The position numbers and the translations under genes were made by a program. This document shows, one piece after another, positions 1 through 6,959 of a stretch of 10,000 bases of DNA; the first letter of the stretch is position 1, and each line of letters begins with the position of its first letter. Source of the DNA: Chloroflexota bacterium (lineage in GTDB: Bacteria; Chloroflexota; Anaerolineae; Anaerolineales; Villigracilaceae); assembly GCA_020217065.1 (NCBI GenBank), contig JAIWOB010000052.1, positions 1 to 10,000 on the forward strand, in the 5' to 3' direction. The notes under the pieces were generated by a model. The model was not told the DNA's origin, ran no database searches, and saw nothing but the letters and a program-made list of their open reading frames with translations.

Positions 1-8
1 ATAAAAAA

Positions 9-104
9 AGACCTGACAGGTTTCAGGAGAAGCCTTGTAGGCAGGGCGTCATGTCCGCGCCGGGGCGACGGCTGGCTCAGGTCACGGTGAAGCCTGTCAG
101 GTCT
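9..104. repeat. Inverted-repeat element with CCTGACAGG arms, 66-nt core
   Basis: Two 15-nt arms at 9-23 and 90-104 are inverted copies with one mismatch (14 of 15). Each arm is itself palindromic around ACCTGACAGGT. The 66-nt core between them is G+C-rich and contains no recognisable gene. The same arm pair occurs at 6960-6991 with only 4 nt between the arms, so this is a dispersed repeat and not a chance hairpin. It lies upstream of the lipoprotein gene; any role in its expression is unknown. The element may continue to the left of the window. Confidence 0.7.
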
Positions 105-140
105 ATGGAATAAAGGAACGCTTCAAGGTAAGGTTGTTCC

Positions 141-156
141 AGGCGGGAAACCGCCT
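141..156 (+). other. Small hairpin with GAAA tetraloop in the lipoprotein leader
   Basis: AGGCGG (141-146) pairs with CCGCCT (151-156) around a GAAA loop of the GNRA type, about 20 nt upstream of the ribosome binding site at 177-181. It is followed by an A-rich stretch, not a U-tract, so it does not look like a terminator. It may simply be a 5' leader structure. Confidence 0.35.
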
Positions 157-192
157 AAAAATCATTGAAAAAACACAGGAGATAAAGTATAT

Positions 193-834
193 ATGCCCCG
201 CCGCGTCAAGCCTTCTATATTCATGGCAGCCTTGTCGTTGATTTTGCTTATCACGGCAACGTCTTGCGGGATGGGAGCGACGCTCCCCACGCCCACGCCA
301 ACCGTCGCCAACACCCCGCTGCCTACCAATACCCCGCTCCCAACGTCCACGCCTACGCCGGTTCCCACCGCCACCCCTCTCCCTTTTGGGCTGGAAGGCT
401 CCCTCTCGAAGACCATCGAGGCTTTTGAAAACCTGGGATGCGCCCTCATGGAGCCAAGCGACTCCGAGTCTTCGAGTATGGATTGCAGCGACTCGCTTGG
501 GGTGCATATGGTCTTCCTCTCGACCTCCGCCGACTTGCCGCCAGACGCAATGCAACATGCCCTGCTCAATTTGACCCTGAAAGAGGGAACCAGCAGCGAT
601 TGGAGCGTCGAATTGCTGTTCGAGAACAGGCATCGCGCCCTGATGACGGAATTTCTGTTGAATACCGTGCCTGTGTCATACAACCGCGTAAATTCGTGGG
701 TGGAAGACCAAATCAAGACGCCGGGCAGCGACCTGGCTCTTTATGGAACGGCAAGCGCCGAGATAGACGGTCTCTACGTCAACATGAGCGCGCTGCCTCC
801 GCTTTTCGAACTCAGTATCTGGGGCAGGGAGTAA
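193..834 (+). CDS. Putative lipoprotein with Thr-Pro-rich linker, unknown function
   Basis: A 213-residue exported protein. The N-terminus has positive residues (MPRRVK), a hydrophobic stretch at about 8-20 and a lipobox-like ATSC ending at Cys25, so lipid attachment outside the cytoplasmic membrane is likely, although Ala at -3 is not the preferred residue. Residues 32-64 are a Thr/Pro repeat linker, a common spacer in Chloroflexota surface proteins. The remaining ~145 residues form a small globular domain with Cys83 and Cys98, a possible disulfide pair; I recognise no family. The ATG at 193 is preceded by AGGAG at 177-181, an 11-nt spacing that is rather long. It is the only + strand gene and converges on the dehydrogenase block, so it is probably unrelated to it. 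Confidence 0.75.
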   Translation: MPRRVKPSIFMAALSLILLITATSCGMGATLPTPTPTVANTPLPTNTPLPTSTPTPVPTATPLPFGLEGSLSKTIEAFENLGCALMEPSDSESSSMDCSDSLGVHMVFLSTSADLPPDAMQHALLNLTLKEGTSSDWSVELLFENRHRALMTEFLLNTVPVSYNRVNSWVEDQIKTPGSDLALYGTASAEIDGLYVNMSALPPLFELSIWGRE

Positions 835-879
835 GCCAAAAAGCCCGAATGCAAGACGAAATCTGAATCAGGATAAACG

Positions 880-910
880 CAGCCCTCCGAGTTTTGAACT
901 CGGAGGGCTG
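880..910. terminator. Perfect 14-bp hairpin between convergent genes
   Basis: Arms at 880-893 and 897-910 pair perfectly around a 3-nt TTG loop. The hairpin lies 46 nt after the lipoprotein stop and 20 nt after the stop of the convergent Mo-hydroxylase gene, the right place for a bidirectional terminator. Neither side has a clear U-tract, so efficiency as an intrinsic terminator is uncertain; it could also protect mRNA 3' ends. Confidence 0.65.
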
Positions 911-929
911 ACCGATTACCGCCCGCTGA

Positions 930-3731
930 TTACTTGCCTTCCCGCTCCCATAACTGCCTTGCAATCAATTCCTGGTCAACGGGGAGTTTATCCACCCGCA
1001 CGCCGACGGCATTGTAGATGGCGTTGGTGATAGCGGGGATGGTCGGAATGCTGGAGACTTCGCCGACGCCCTTCGCGCCGTAGGGTCCCGCCTCGACGGG
1101 ATGCTCGACGATGATGGACGTGATTTCAGGCGTGAGCATGATGCCCGGCACGCGGTAGCGGGCAAGGCGGTCGGTGACGACCTGTCCGTCTTCGACGATG
1201 AACTCTTCGGTCAGGCAGTGACCCAAGCCCATCATCACGCCGCCTTCGACTTGTCCCTGCAAGCCGAGCGGGTTGATTGCCATGCCCACATCGTTGGCGG
1301 AGATGACCTTCAACACGCGCACTTCGCCGGTCAATTTATTGAGTTCGATTTGGGCGGCTTGGGCGGCAAAGGAGAAAGCGAAGTGCATATCGCCGCCTGC
1401 GCCGAGGGGCTGGGTCTTCGGCGCTTCATATTCGTAGCGGACGCAAGGCTTCTGCCCGGCGGCGGTCATTTCCTTGTAGACTTCGGCGAAAGTCATCGAA
1501 TGCCCGTTGACGTGGACAATCCCGTCCTCGAAGCGAATTTGTTCAGGGCGCACGTCATATTTTTCCGCCATCGTTGCGGAAATTTGGTCGCGCAAGGTCT
1601 TTGCCGCAAGGCGCGAGGCGTTGCCCGTCACGAAGGTCTGACGGGACGCGGTGGTGGGTCCGCCGTTGGGGGTCAGGTCGGTGTCCATGACGAGGACGCT
1701 GACCTTATCGGGAGTCACGCCCAATTCCTCGGAGACGACCAGCCGCATGACGGTAACCAGTCCCTGACCAAGTTCGGCGGCGGAAGAACGAACCTGGAAT
1801 GTGCCGTCTTCGTAGAGTTCCACGTCTGCGCCGGAGATGTCGGGCGCGCCGCCGCCAAGTCCCGTGTTTTTATAAGCGGCAGCGAAGCCCCAAACACGGA
1901 CGAGGTTCGGGTTGGCAGGGTCTACTTTCGGGGTGAAGGGGTCGGGGTCAAGGCGTTTCATCTCCGCCTCGACCTTGTCAATGCATTCGGTCAGACCCAC
2001 CGAGTCGCGCAGGACTTGTCCCGTATTGGTCACGCTGCCGACGCGCAGGGCGTTCATGCGGCGCAGTTGGATTCTATCCATGCCGAGTTTTTCGGCGAGC
2101 ATGTCCATCATCGATTCCACGGCAAAGGCGGATTGCAGCACGCCGAAGCCGCGAAACGCCCCCGCCGGCGGGTTGTTGGTGTACATGGCGTAGCAGTCGG
2201 CGCGGACGTGTTCGATGTCGTAAGGTCCAGCCGAGTGCGTGGTGGCGCGGGTCATCACCTTTTCGCCGAGCGAGGCGTACGCGCCCGTGTCGCCGTAAAG
2301 TTCGGTTTGCATCGCCACAATGCGCCCGTCTTTCTTCGCGCCGACCTTGACGGTAATCTGCGTGGCGTGGCGCTTCGGGTGAACAATCAAGCTTTCCTGG
2401 CGGTCAAAGAGCAGCTTGACGGGACGCTGGGTGACGTTGGCAAGCATGGCGGAATGAATCTGCCCCATGATGTCTTCCTTGCCGCCAAAGCCGCCGCCCA
2501 TCAGTTGACCAATCACGCGGACGCGGGATTCCTCCCAGCCCAAAGCGCGGGCGACCTGCGCGCGGTCCTGGTACGGGATTTGCGACCCGACGTAAATGTT
2601 CATGCGTCCGTCGGGGAGCGGTTCGGCGATGCTGCATTCAGGCTCGATGAAGGCATGGTCGTTGGGCGGCGTGTGGAAGGTGTGTTCGAGAATCACATCC
2701 GCTTCGGCGAAGCCCTTGTCCATGTCGCCCTTGCGGACTTTGATGTGCTTGAGCAAATTGCCCTTCTCATGGAGTTGAGGCGCGCCGTCCTGTTTCGCCA
2801 TCACGGCGTTGGTGACGACGGGCTGAAGGTCGAACTCCGCTTCGATGAGGCTGACGGCTTCTTCCGCAATCGCCTGCGTCTCGGCGGCGACAATCGCCAG
2901 CGCGTCGCCGACATAGCGGACGCGTTCGCCAAGTCCCACCAGGATGGGCCAGTCGTAGACGACCAAGCCGTGATTCTTTTCGCCGGGGATGTCTTCAGCC
3001 GTCAAAACGGCGGCGACGCCGGGCAAGGCTTTGGCTTTGGAAATGTCGAGTTTCTTCAGAAAGCCATGCGGAATCATCGCCCGTTTGACTTTGGCGAACA
3101 ACATGCCGTCGAGGACGATGTCGTCGGTGTAGATTGCCGCGCCTGTCACCTTCTCCACCGCTTCAGGGCGATGGAATTTGTGTCCGACGGCTTTGTGCGA
3201 GCCGCCCCTCGCCGAGTCTGGGATATGAGTCGGCTTTTGGACAGGCTCTCCCGTGCGAAGCGCCTGCGCCGCCGCGATAATCGCCCGCTCGATGGATGGA
3301 TAACCCGCGCAGCGGCAGAGGGTATCTTTGAGCGCAAAACGAATTTCTTCGCTGGTGGGGTTTGGGTTGCGTTTGAGCAGGGCATAGGCGGTCATGATTT
3401 GTCCGGGAATGCAGAATCCGCATTGGACAGCGCCATGCTCCACGAAGGCTTCCTGCAATGGATGAAGTTTCATTTCCTCGTGGACGCGCTGCGCCAGCCC
3501 TTCGATGGTGACGATGGTCTTGCCGTCGGCGCGCTCGGCGGGATAGACGCAGGACATGGTCGGCTCGCCGTCCACCAGAACGGTACACGCGCCGCACTCC
3601 GCTTCTTCGCATCCGATTTTTGTGCCGGTAAGATGGAGCCGCATACGAAGGAGAGAAGCCAGCGTCTCGCCCGGCAGGGACTCAAAGGTTTTGTTGACGC
3701 CATTAACTGTAAGATTTATTTTGTTAGTCAT
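930..3731 (-). CDS. Xanthine dehydrogenase-family protein, fused [2Fe-2S] and molybdopterin-binding subunit
   Basis: A 933-residue cytoplasmic molybdenum hydroxylase subunit that would hydroxylate a purine or similar heterocycle. Residues 1-80 form a plant-type [2Fe-2S] domain (Cys41, 46, 49, 61). Residues 85-160 form the second [2Fe-2S] domain (Cys104, 107, 139, 141). From about 185 onward come the Mo-binding domains: SQ at 383-384, GGGFGGKE ending at Glu419, FRGFG at 526-530, ELGQG at 653-657, and catalytic Glu891 in GAKGVGE. Glu419 and Arg495 match bovine Glu802 and Arg880; Arg495 to FRGFG has the same spacing as in the bovine enzyme. There is no internal FAD domain; the gene at 4267-5139 supplies it. 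The ATG at 3731 has GAGG five nt upstream. An in-frame GTG 54 nt earlier would translate part of a dispersed repeat and is rejected. An aldehyde oxidoreductase is the main alternative. Confidence 0.93.
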   Translation of the reverse strand: MTNKINLTVNGVNKTFESLPGETLASLLRMRLHLTGTKIGCEEAECGACTVLVDGEPTMSCVYPAERADGKTIVTIEGLAQRVHEEMKLHPLQEAFVEHGAVQCGFCIPGQIMTAYALLKRNPNPTSEEIRFALKDTLCRCAGYPSIERAIIAAAQALRTGEPVQKPTHIPDSARGGSHKAVGHKFHRPEAVEKVTGAAIYTDDIVLDGMLFAKVKRAMIPHGFLKKLDISKAKALPGVAAVLTAEDIPGEKNHGLVVYDWPILVGLGERVRYVGDALAIVAAETQAIAEEAVSLIEAEFDLQPVVTNAVMAKQDGAPQLHEKGNLLKHIKVRKGDMDKGFAEADVILEHTFHTPPNDHAFIEPECSIAEPLPDGRMNIYVGSQIPYQDRAQVARALGWEESRVRVIGQLMGGGFGGKEDIMGQIHSAMLANVTQRPVKLLFDRQESLIVHPKRHATQITVKVGAKKDGRIVAMQTELYGDTGAYASLGEKVMTRATTHSAGPYDIEHVRADCYAMYTNNPPAGAFRGFGVLQSAFAVESMMDMLAEKLGMDRIQLRRMNALRVGSVTNTGQVLRDSVGLTECIDKVEAEMKRLDPDPFTPKVDPANPNLVRVWGFAAAYKNTGLGGGAPDISGADVELYEDGTFQVRSSAAELGQGLVTVMRLVVSEELGVTPDKVSVLVMDTDLTPNGGPTTASRQTFVTGNASRLAAKTLRDQISATMAEKYDVRPEQIRFEDGIVHVNGHSMTFAEVYKEMTAAGQKPCVRYEYEAPKTQPLGAGGDMHFAFSFAAQAAQIELNKLTGEVRVLKVISANDVGMAINPLGLQGQVEGGVMMGLGHCLTEEFIVEDGQVVTDRLARYRVPGIMLTPEITSIIVEHPVEAGPYGAKGVGEVSSIPTIPAITNAIYNAVGVRVDKLPVDQELIARQLWEREGK

Positions 3732-3733
3732 AG

Positions 3734-3740
3734 TTTCCTC
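3734..3740 (-). promoter_or_regulatory. Ribosome binding site fixing the Mo-subunit start
   Basis: On the - strand this reads GAGGAAA, with GAGG five nt before the ATG at 3731. It supports that ATG over the in-frame GTG at 3785, which lies inside the repeat arm 3764-3789 and would add 18 residues with no family resemblance. Confidence 0.75.
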
Positions 3741-3763
3741 GTGAGTAAAACATAGAAAATTTG

Positions 3764-3789
3764 AACCACAGAGACACAGAGACACGGAG
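3764..3789 (+). repeat. Left 26-bp arm of the GxxExxY cassette
   Basis: Starts AACCAC and ends in GACACGGAG, followed by a T-rich stretch (six T, G, four T). The arm plus T-rich stretch closely matches the left half of the solo element at 8150-8214, which shows they belong to one family. Confidence 0.75.
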
Positions 3790-3808
3790 TTTTTTGTTTT
3801 ACCTCTTG

Positions 3809-4225
3809 TTAGAGGACTCGGCGGTAAATTCCTTCTTTCAAAACAGGCGCGTTGAAATTGAGCAGCAAACCGACGTGGATTCCCGTCAGGCGCATGTAAG
3901 TCAATAATTGCGCTTCGTGAACGGGGATGACCCTTTCGACCGCTTTGAGTTCCACGATTACCCGTTTGTCATAAATCAGGTCGATGACGTATCCAGCGTC
4001 CAGATTGATTCCTTTGTAGTTCAGAAGCAAATCAACCAGTCTCTCGAATGGGATATTCCTCAATTTGCTTTCATACTCCATGCAAACCTGATATGCAGAC
4101 TCCAACAAACCCGGTCCAAGCGTGCGGTGAACCTCAATCGCTGCGCCGATAATCCTGTCGGTCAACTCCTTTTCCCGGAGTGGAATGACATGATGATTAT
4201 GCGGAACGGGAAAGTTACGCTGCAT
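3809..4225 (-). CDS. GxxExxY protein (PD-(D/E)XK nuclease-like family)
   Basis: A 138-residue protein. It carries the family's naming motif, Gly39-x-x-Glu42-x-x-Tyr45 in GPGLLESAY, after the typical helix ELTDRIIGAAIEVHRTLG (20-37). Asp82, then Glu92-Leu-Lys94 (VELKAV), followed by Gln106 and Tyr110, fit the PD-(D/E)XK nuclease-like fold to which the family (Pfam PDDEXK_3) is assigned. The full length agrees with the family. Biological role is not established, and I do not assign one. The ATG has GAGG seven nt upstream. It sits within an operon for a molybdenum hydroxylase but between inverted repeat arms, so its position is probably due to insertion and not to shared function. Confidence 0.9.
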   Translation of the reverse strand: MQRNFPVPHNHHVIPLREKELTDRIIGAAIEVHRTLGPGLLESAYQVCMEYESKLRNIPFERLVDLLLNYKGINLDAGYVIDLIYDKRVIVELKAVERVIPVHEAQLLTYMRLTGIHVGLLLNFNAPVLKEGIYRRVL

Positions 4226-4242
4226 GATTCAACCTCAAGAAT

Positions 4243-4268
4243 CTCTGTGTCTCCGTGCCTCAGTGGTT
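4243..4268 (-). repeat. Right 26-bp arm of the GxxExxY cassette
   Basis: Inverted copy of the arm at 3764-3789 (22 of 26 matching). Its outer end overlaps the TAA stop of the FAD-subunit gene (4267-4269), so the junction of the repeat lies exactly at the end of that gene. Confidence 0.75.
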
Positions 4269-5139
4269 AAGCCGCTCTTCCCCACGCGGTTTCCAGCGCA
4301 TCCTTGAACAAGCCGCCGACGATGTGACGGCGGTAGTCTGCGCTGGCGCGGCGGGCGCTGGTGCGGAATTTGGCTTGGGCAAGCAGGGCTTCGAGCGCCC
4401 CGCTGAAATTTTCTTCGGTCAGGGGTTTTCCGCGCAGGAAGGCTTCCGCTTCGGCGGCGCGGAAGGGAGTGGAGCCGCCAGGTCCGACAGCGACGCGAAC
4501 CTCCTTGAAGAGGTCGCCTTCGCGTTCAAGCCAGACCGAGCAATTCAGAATCGGAAGGGCAACTCCCTGCGGGCGCATGATGCGTTTAAAGCAGGAGGCT
4601 TGTCCTTTCCTGGCTTGCGGCAAATAGAACCCGACGATGATTTCCCTGCTCTTGTCGAGGGAGGATTTGCCCGGACCGGCAAAGAGCGCGGTGAAAGGCA
4701 TTCGGCGGGTTCCCTCCGGGCTGGCGACTTCGGCTTGGGCGTTGAGCGCGGTCAGGGCGATGGTTCCGTCGGCGGCGGGGAGGGCGTGCGCCACGTTTCC
4801 CCCGATGGTGGCGGCGTTGCGGACTTGCGGTCCGGCGATTAAGTTTGCGGCTTCGACCAGGGCTTGGGCGTGAGCCGCAACCAGCGGGTCGGCGGCGACG
4901 CGGTTGACCGCCACAGCCGCGCCAATGAAGAGTTCGTTTCCCCTTAGTTCGAGCCGTTTCATTTCGTCTACAAAGGTCAAATCAATCAACGTATGCACAG
5001 GGGCGTGGCGTCCCTGCTTCAAGTCCAGCATCAAATCCGTTCCGCCGGCAATGGGGACAGCCGGAGGCGGCGCGGATACGAGGGCTTGGACAGCCTCTTT
5101 CACGGAAGAGGGTCGCACGTATTTCTGCCAAAGGTTCAT
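4267..5139 (-). CDS. FAD-binding subunit of xanthine dehydrogenase-family enzyme
   Basis: A 290-residue protein of the CoxM/XdhB type that accepts electrons from the [2Fe-2S] clusters of the Mo subunit and passes them to NAD+ or another acceptor. Two FAD-binding motifs are present: AGGTDL at 31-36 and TIGGN at 111-115. The C-terminal CO-dehydrogenase flavoprotein-like domain ends with the typical SADYRRHI (266-273). Length is normal for a stand-alone subunit. The ATG at 5139 has AAAGGA eight nt upstream; an earlier in-frame TTG at 5202 would add 21 non-conserved residues and is rejected. It precedes the Mo subunit gene in transcription order, with the GxxExxY cassette between. I cannot tell the electron acceptor from the sequence. 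Confidence 0.92.
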   Translation of the reverse strand: MNLWQKYVRPSSVKEAVQALVSAPPPAVPIAGGTDLMLDLKQGRHAPVHTLIDLTFVDEMKRLELRGNELFIGAAVAVNRVAADPLVAAHAQALVEAANLIAGPQVRNAATIGGNVAHALPAADGTIALTALNAQAEVASPEGTRRMPFTALFAGPGKSSLDKSREIIVGFYLPQARKGQASCFKRIMRPQGVALPILNCSVWLEREGDLFKEVRVAVGPGGSTPFRAAEAEAFLRGKPLTEENFSGALEALLAQAKFRTSARRASADYRRHIVGGLFKDALETAWGRAA

Positions 5140-5205
5140 AAGTGGCGTCCTTTCTTTTTTGGGGCGGCGGAACTTTTCGATGGGGCGCTGCGCGCAACCC
5201 AACGC

Positions 5206-5222
5206 CGCTGATTTTGTCAGCG
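5206..5222. other. Short hairpin upstream of the FAD-subunit gene
   Basis: CGCTGA (5206-5211) and TCAGCG (5217-5222) are perfect inverted arms around five bases. It lies about 65 nt upstream of the FAD-subunit ATG, within the 235-nt gap after the ATPase gene. It could be a leader structure or a protein-binding site. Confidence 0.35.
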
Positions 5223-5236
5223 ACCACCGAACCGAT

Positions 5237-5254
5237 GGATGAATATGTTCATCC
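5237..5254. promoter_or_regulatory. Operator-like inverted repeat upstream of the FAD-subunit gene
   Basis: GGATGAA (5237-5243) and TTCATCC (5248-5254) are perfect inverted arms around TATG. An 18-bp A+T-centred dyad of this kind is typical of sites for dimeric bacterial repressors. It lies about 100 nt upstream of the FAD-subunit start, suggesting that the dehydrogenase genes may have their own control separate from the transporter. No regulator gene is in the window and no convincing promoter was identified. Confidence 0.35.
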
Positions 5255-5352
5255 GCAAATCTGAACGAGTTACAAACTCATTTGAGACGCGGAGGCGCTG
5301 AAAGGCGGAAGTTATCAGTCGCTCTCCGCGTCTCAGCGGTTAGATTTGCGGA
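5252..5352. repeat. Nested inverted-repeat element between ATPase and FAD genes
   Basis: Outer arms 5252-5261 and 5343-5352 are perfect 10-bp inverted copies. Inner arms 5283-5294 and 5324-5335 are perfect 12-bp copies. The inner stem continues for seven more pairs (5295-5301 with 5315-5322) with single-base bulges. The right inner arm with its flank (CTCAGCGGTTA) resembles the cassette arm ending CTCAGTGGTTA, so this is probably a diverged member of the same family. It lies just after the ATPase stop, where it may act as a terminator, attenuator or RNA stabiliser; it lacks a U-tract. Confidence 0.6.
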
Positions 5353-5374
5353 GTTTTAACAGGAAGGGCACTCA

Positions 5375-6934
5375 TCATCCCGCCTGACGTTCGGGATGGA
5401 CGCCCGCCATAAGCAAGCCAAGTTTTTCAGGCGTTGCGTCTTCGCGGTTGACGATGTCCATAACCTGCCCTTCGTAGAGTACGGCGATGCGGTCGGAGAG
5501 GGCGAGAATTTCATCGAGGTCTTCGGAAATGAGCAGGACCGCCGTCCCTTTGCGGCGTTGTTCCAGCAATTGCTCGCGGACGTATTCCGTCGCGCCAATG
5601 TCGAGTCCGCGCGTGGGCTGGGCGGCGATGATGACTCGCGGGGTGCGGAAAATTTCCCTTGCCAAGACAATCTTCTGGATGTTGCCGCCCGAAAGGTTCT
5701 TGGCGCGGGTATCGCGCGAAGGCGTCTTCACGCGGAAACGCTTAATGAGTTCGTCGGAGTGGCGCGAGATTTCGCCAAGATTGAGAAAGCCATAGCGCGA
5801 ATACGGGGCTTTGTGGTGTTCGCGCAAAACCATGTTTTCAGCGACGGTAAATTCCTTAATCATCCCGTCGCGCATACGCTCTTCAGGGATGTAGGAAAGC
5901 ATCCGTTCGGTGAGTTCGGCGGGCGGGAGATTGGTCACATCCTGCCCTTCGAGCAAAACCTGTCCGCCGGTGACTTTTCGCAAACCCGCAATCGTCTCAG
6001 CCAACTCGCGTTGACCGTTGCCCGAAACGCCGGCAATCCCCAATATCTCTCCCGAACAAACTTCAAGGCTCACGCCGCGCAAACCGGGCGTGCCGCGGTC
6101 GCTGCCGCAGAAGACGTTCTTCACCTGCAAGCGCGGTTCGCCGCGCTGCGCCTGTCCACGGTCGGGAATAAAGCCGACTTCGCGTCCCACCATCCAATTG
6201 GCAAGGTCTTGCTTGGTGACTTCGGAAGTGGGGCGCGTTCCAATCATGCGCCCGTCGCGCAAGACGGAAACGCGGTGGCTGATTTCGACCACCTCATGAA
6301 GTTTATGCGAGATGAAAACCAGCCCGTGACCGTCTTTGACCATTTGCTTCATGATAACGAATAATTCGTCCACTTCCTGCGGGGTCAAAACGGCGGTCGG
6401 TTCGTCGAGAATAAGCAAAGCCGCGCCGCGATACAGGGCTTTGATAATCTCGACCCGCTGCTGCTGCCCCACCGACAACTGCCAGATGTAGGCGGAAGGG
6501 TCAATCCTCAAACCATAGATGTCCGCCAGTTCCACGATGCGCTTCGAGACGCGGTCGAGGTCGGTGAGCAAGCCGCGGGAGGATGGCAACCCCAGAGCGA
6601 CATTCTCAGCCACGGTCAAGGTTTGGACGAGCATGAAATGCTGGTGAATCATGCCGATGCCAAGATTAATCGAATCGGTGGGCGAAGAAATTCGCACCGC
6701 TTTGCCGTTGATTAAAATCTCGCCTTCATCGGGATGGTACAGCCCGTAGAGAATCTTCATCAATGTGCTTTTGCCCGCGCCGTTCTCGCCCAGCAGGGCA
6801 TGGACTTCGCCGGACCTCACGTCGAAATCAACATGGTCGCTGGCAAGCACGCCGGGAAAACGCTTGGTAATCCCGCGCATTTCAAGGCTTTCGATGCGGG
6901 TTCTTCCAGAAGGGAGTTTATCGCTTTCGCTCAT
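5375..6934 (-). CDS. ABC transporter ATP-binding protein, two-domain, nucleoside/BMP type
   Basis: A 519-residue cytoplasmic ATPase with two ABC domains in one chain, the form used by sugar and nucleoside importers. Domain 1 is intact: Walker A GENGAGKS at 49-56, LSVGQ at 153-157, Walker B LLILDE at 173-178, and a His at 210. Domain 2 is degenerate in the usual family way: GVSGNGQRE at 302-310 lacks the Walker A lysine, LSGGN is at 414-418, and IIAAQP at 435-440 has Gln in place of the catalytic Glu. Start: the ATG at 6934 has AGGA eight nt upstream; an upstream TTG at 6955 is not needed. It would power the permeases at 8282-10000 with the binding protein encoded just upstream. The purine assignment comes from the neighbours. 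Confidence 0.94.
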   Translation of the reverse strand: MSESDKLPSGRTRIESLEMRGITKRFPGVLASDHVDFDVRSGEVHALLGENGAGKSTLMKILYGLYHPDEGEILINGKAVRISSPTDSINLGIGMIHQHFMLVQTLTVAENVALGLPSSRGLLTDLDRVSKRIVELADIYGLRIDPSAYIWQLSVGQQQRVEIIKALYRGAALLILDEPTAVLTPQEVDELFVIMKQMVKDGHGLVFISHKLHEVVEISHRVSVLRDGRMIGTRPTSEVTKQDLANWMVGREVGFIPDRGQAQRGEPRLQVKNVFCGSDRGTPGLRGVSLEVCSGEILGIAGVSGNGQRELAETIAGLRKVTGGQVLLEGQDVTNLPPAELTERMLSYIPEERMRDGMIKEFTVAENMVLREHHKAPYSRYGFLNLGEISRHSDELIKRFRVKTPSRDTRAKNLSGGNIQKIVLAREIFRTPRVIIAAQPTRGLDIGATEYVREQLLEQRRKGTAVLLISEDLDEILALSDRIAVLYEGQVMDIVNREDATPEKLGLLMAGVHPERQAG

Positions 6935-6959
6935 GGGCGCCGTCCTAAAAGTCAAATTA

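Larger units (their letters stand above)
3764..4268. mobile_element. Putative cassette: GxxExxY gene between 26-bp inverted arms
   Basis: Arms at 3764-3789 and 4243-4268 are inverted copies matching at 22 of 26 positions by hand count; both begin AACCAC at the outer end. The enclosed gene carries its own ribosome binding site. The cassette fills 505 of the 535 bases between the FAD-subunit stop and the Mo-subunit start, leaving about 30 bases of ordinary operon spacing. The gene inside looks lower in G+C (roughly 40-45% in a sampled stretch against about 60% in the dehydrogenase). No transposase and no clear target-site duplication is visible, so mobility is inferred. A solo element with the same arms lies at 8150-8214. 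Confidence 0.5.

Noticed and set aside
103..716. Two open frames on the - strand opposite the lipoprotein.
   Set aside because: One translates into low-complexity Arg/Gly repeats and the other into Gly/Val repeats from the opposite strand of the Thr-Pro linker. The + strand frame has a signal peptide and lipobox, which is the better explanation.
930..3731. Classification as a selenium-dependent xanthine dehydrogenase with selenocysteine.
   Set aside because: There is no in-frame TGA, and selenium in such enzymes is a labile cofactor that leaves no mark in the sequence; no selenium maturation gene is in the window.
1101..3755. A very long open frame (884 codons) on the + strand opposite the Mo-subunit gene.
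   Set aside because: It is the mirror of a G+C-rich gene with strong codon bias; its translation is rich in His, Arg, Asp and Gly with no family resemblance, while the - strand frame has all the expected cofactor motifs.
3809..4225. The GxxExxY gene as part of an antiphage or toxin-antitoxin system.
   Set aside because: It stands alone, with no partner gene, methylase, helicase or antitoxin beside it; nuclease-like fold membership is not enough.
5396..6364. A 322-codon open frame on the + strand opposite the ATPase gene.
   Set aside because: Antisense shadow of the ATPase coding frame; no motif and no good ribosome binding site.
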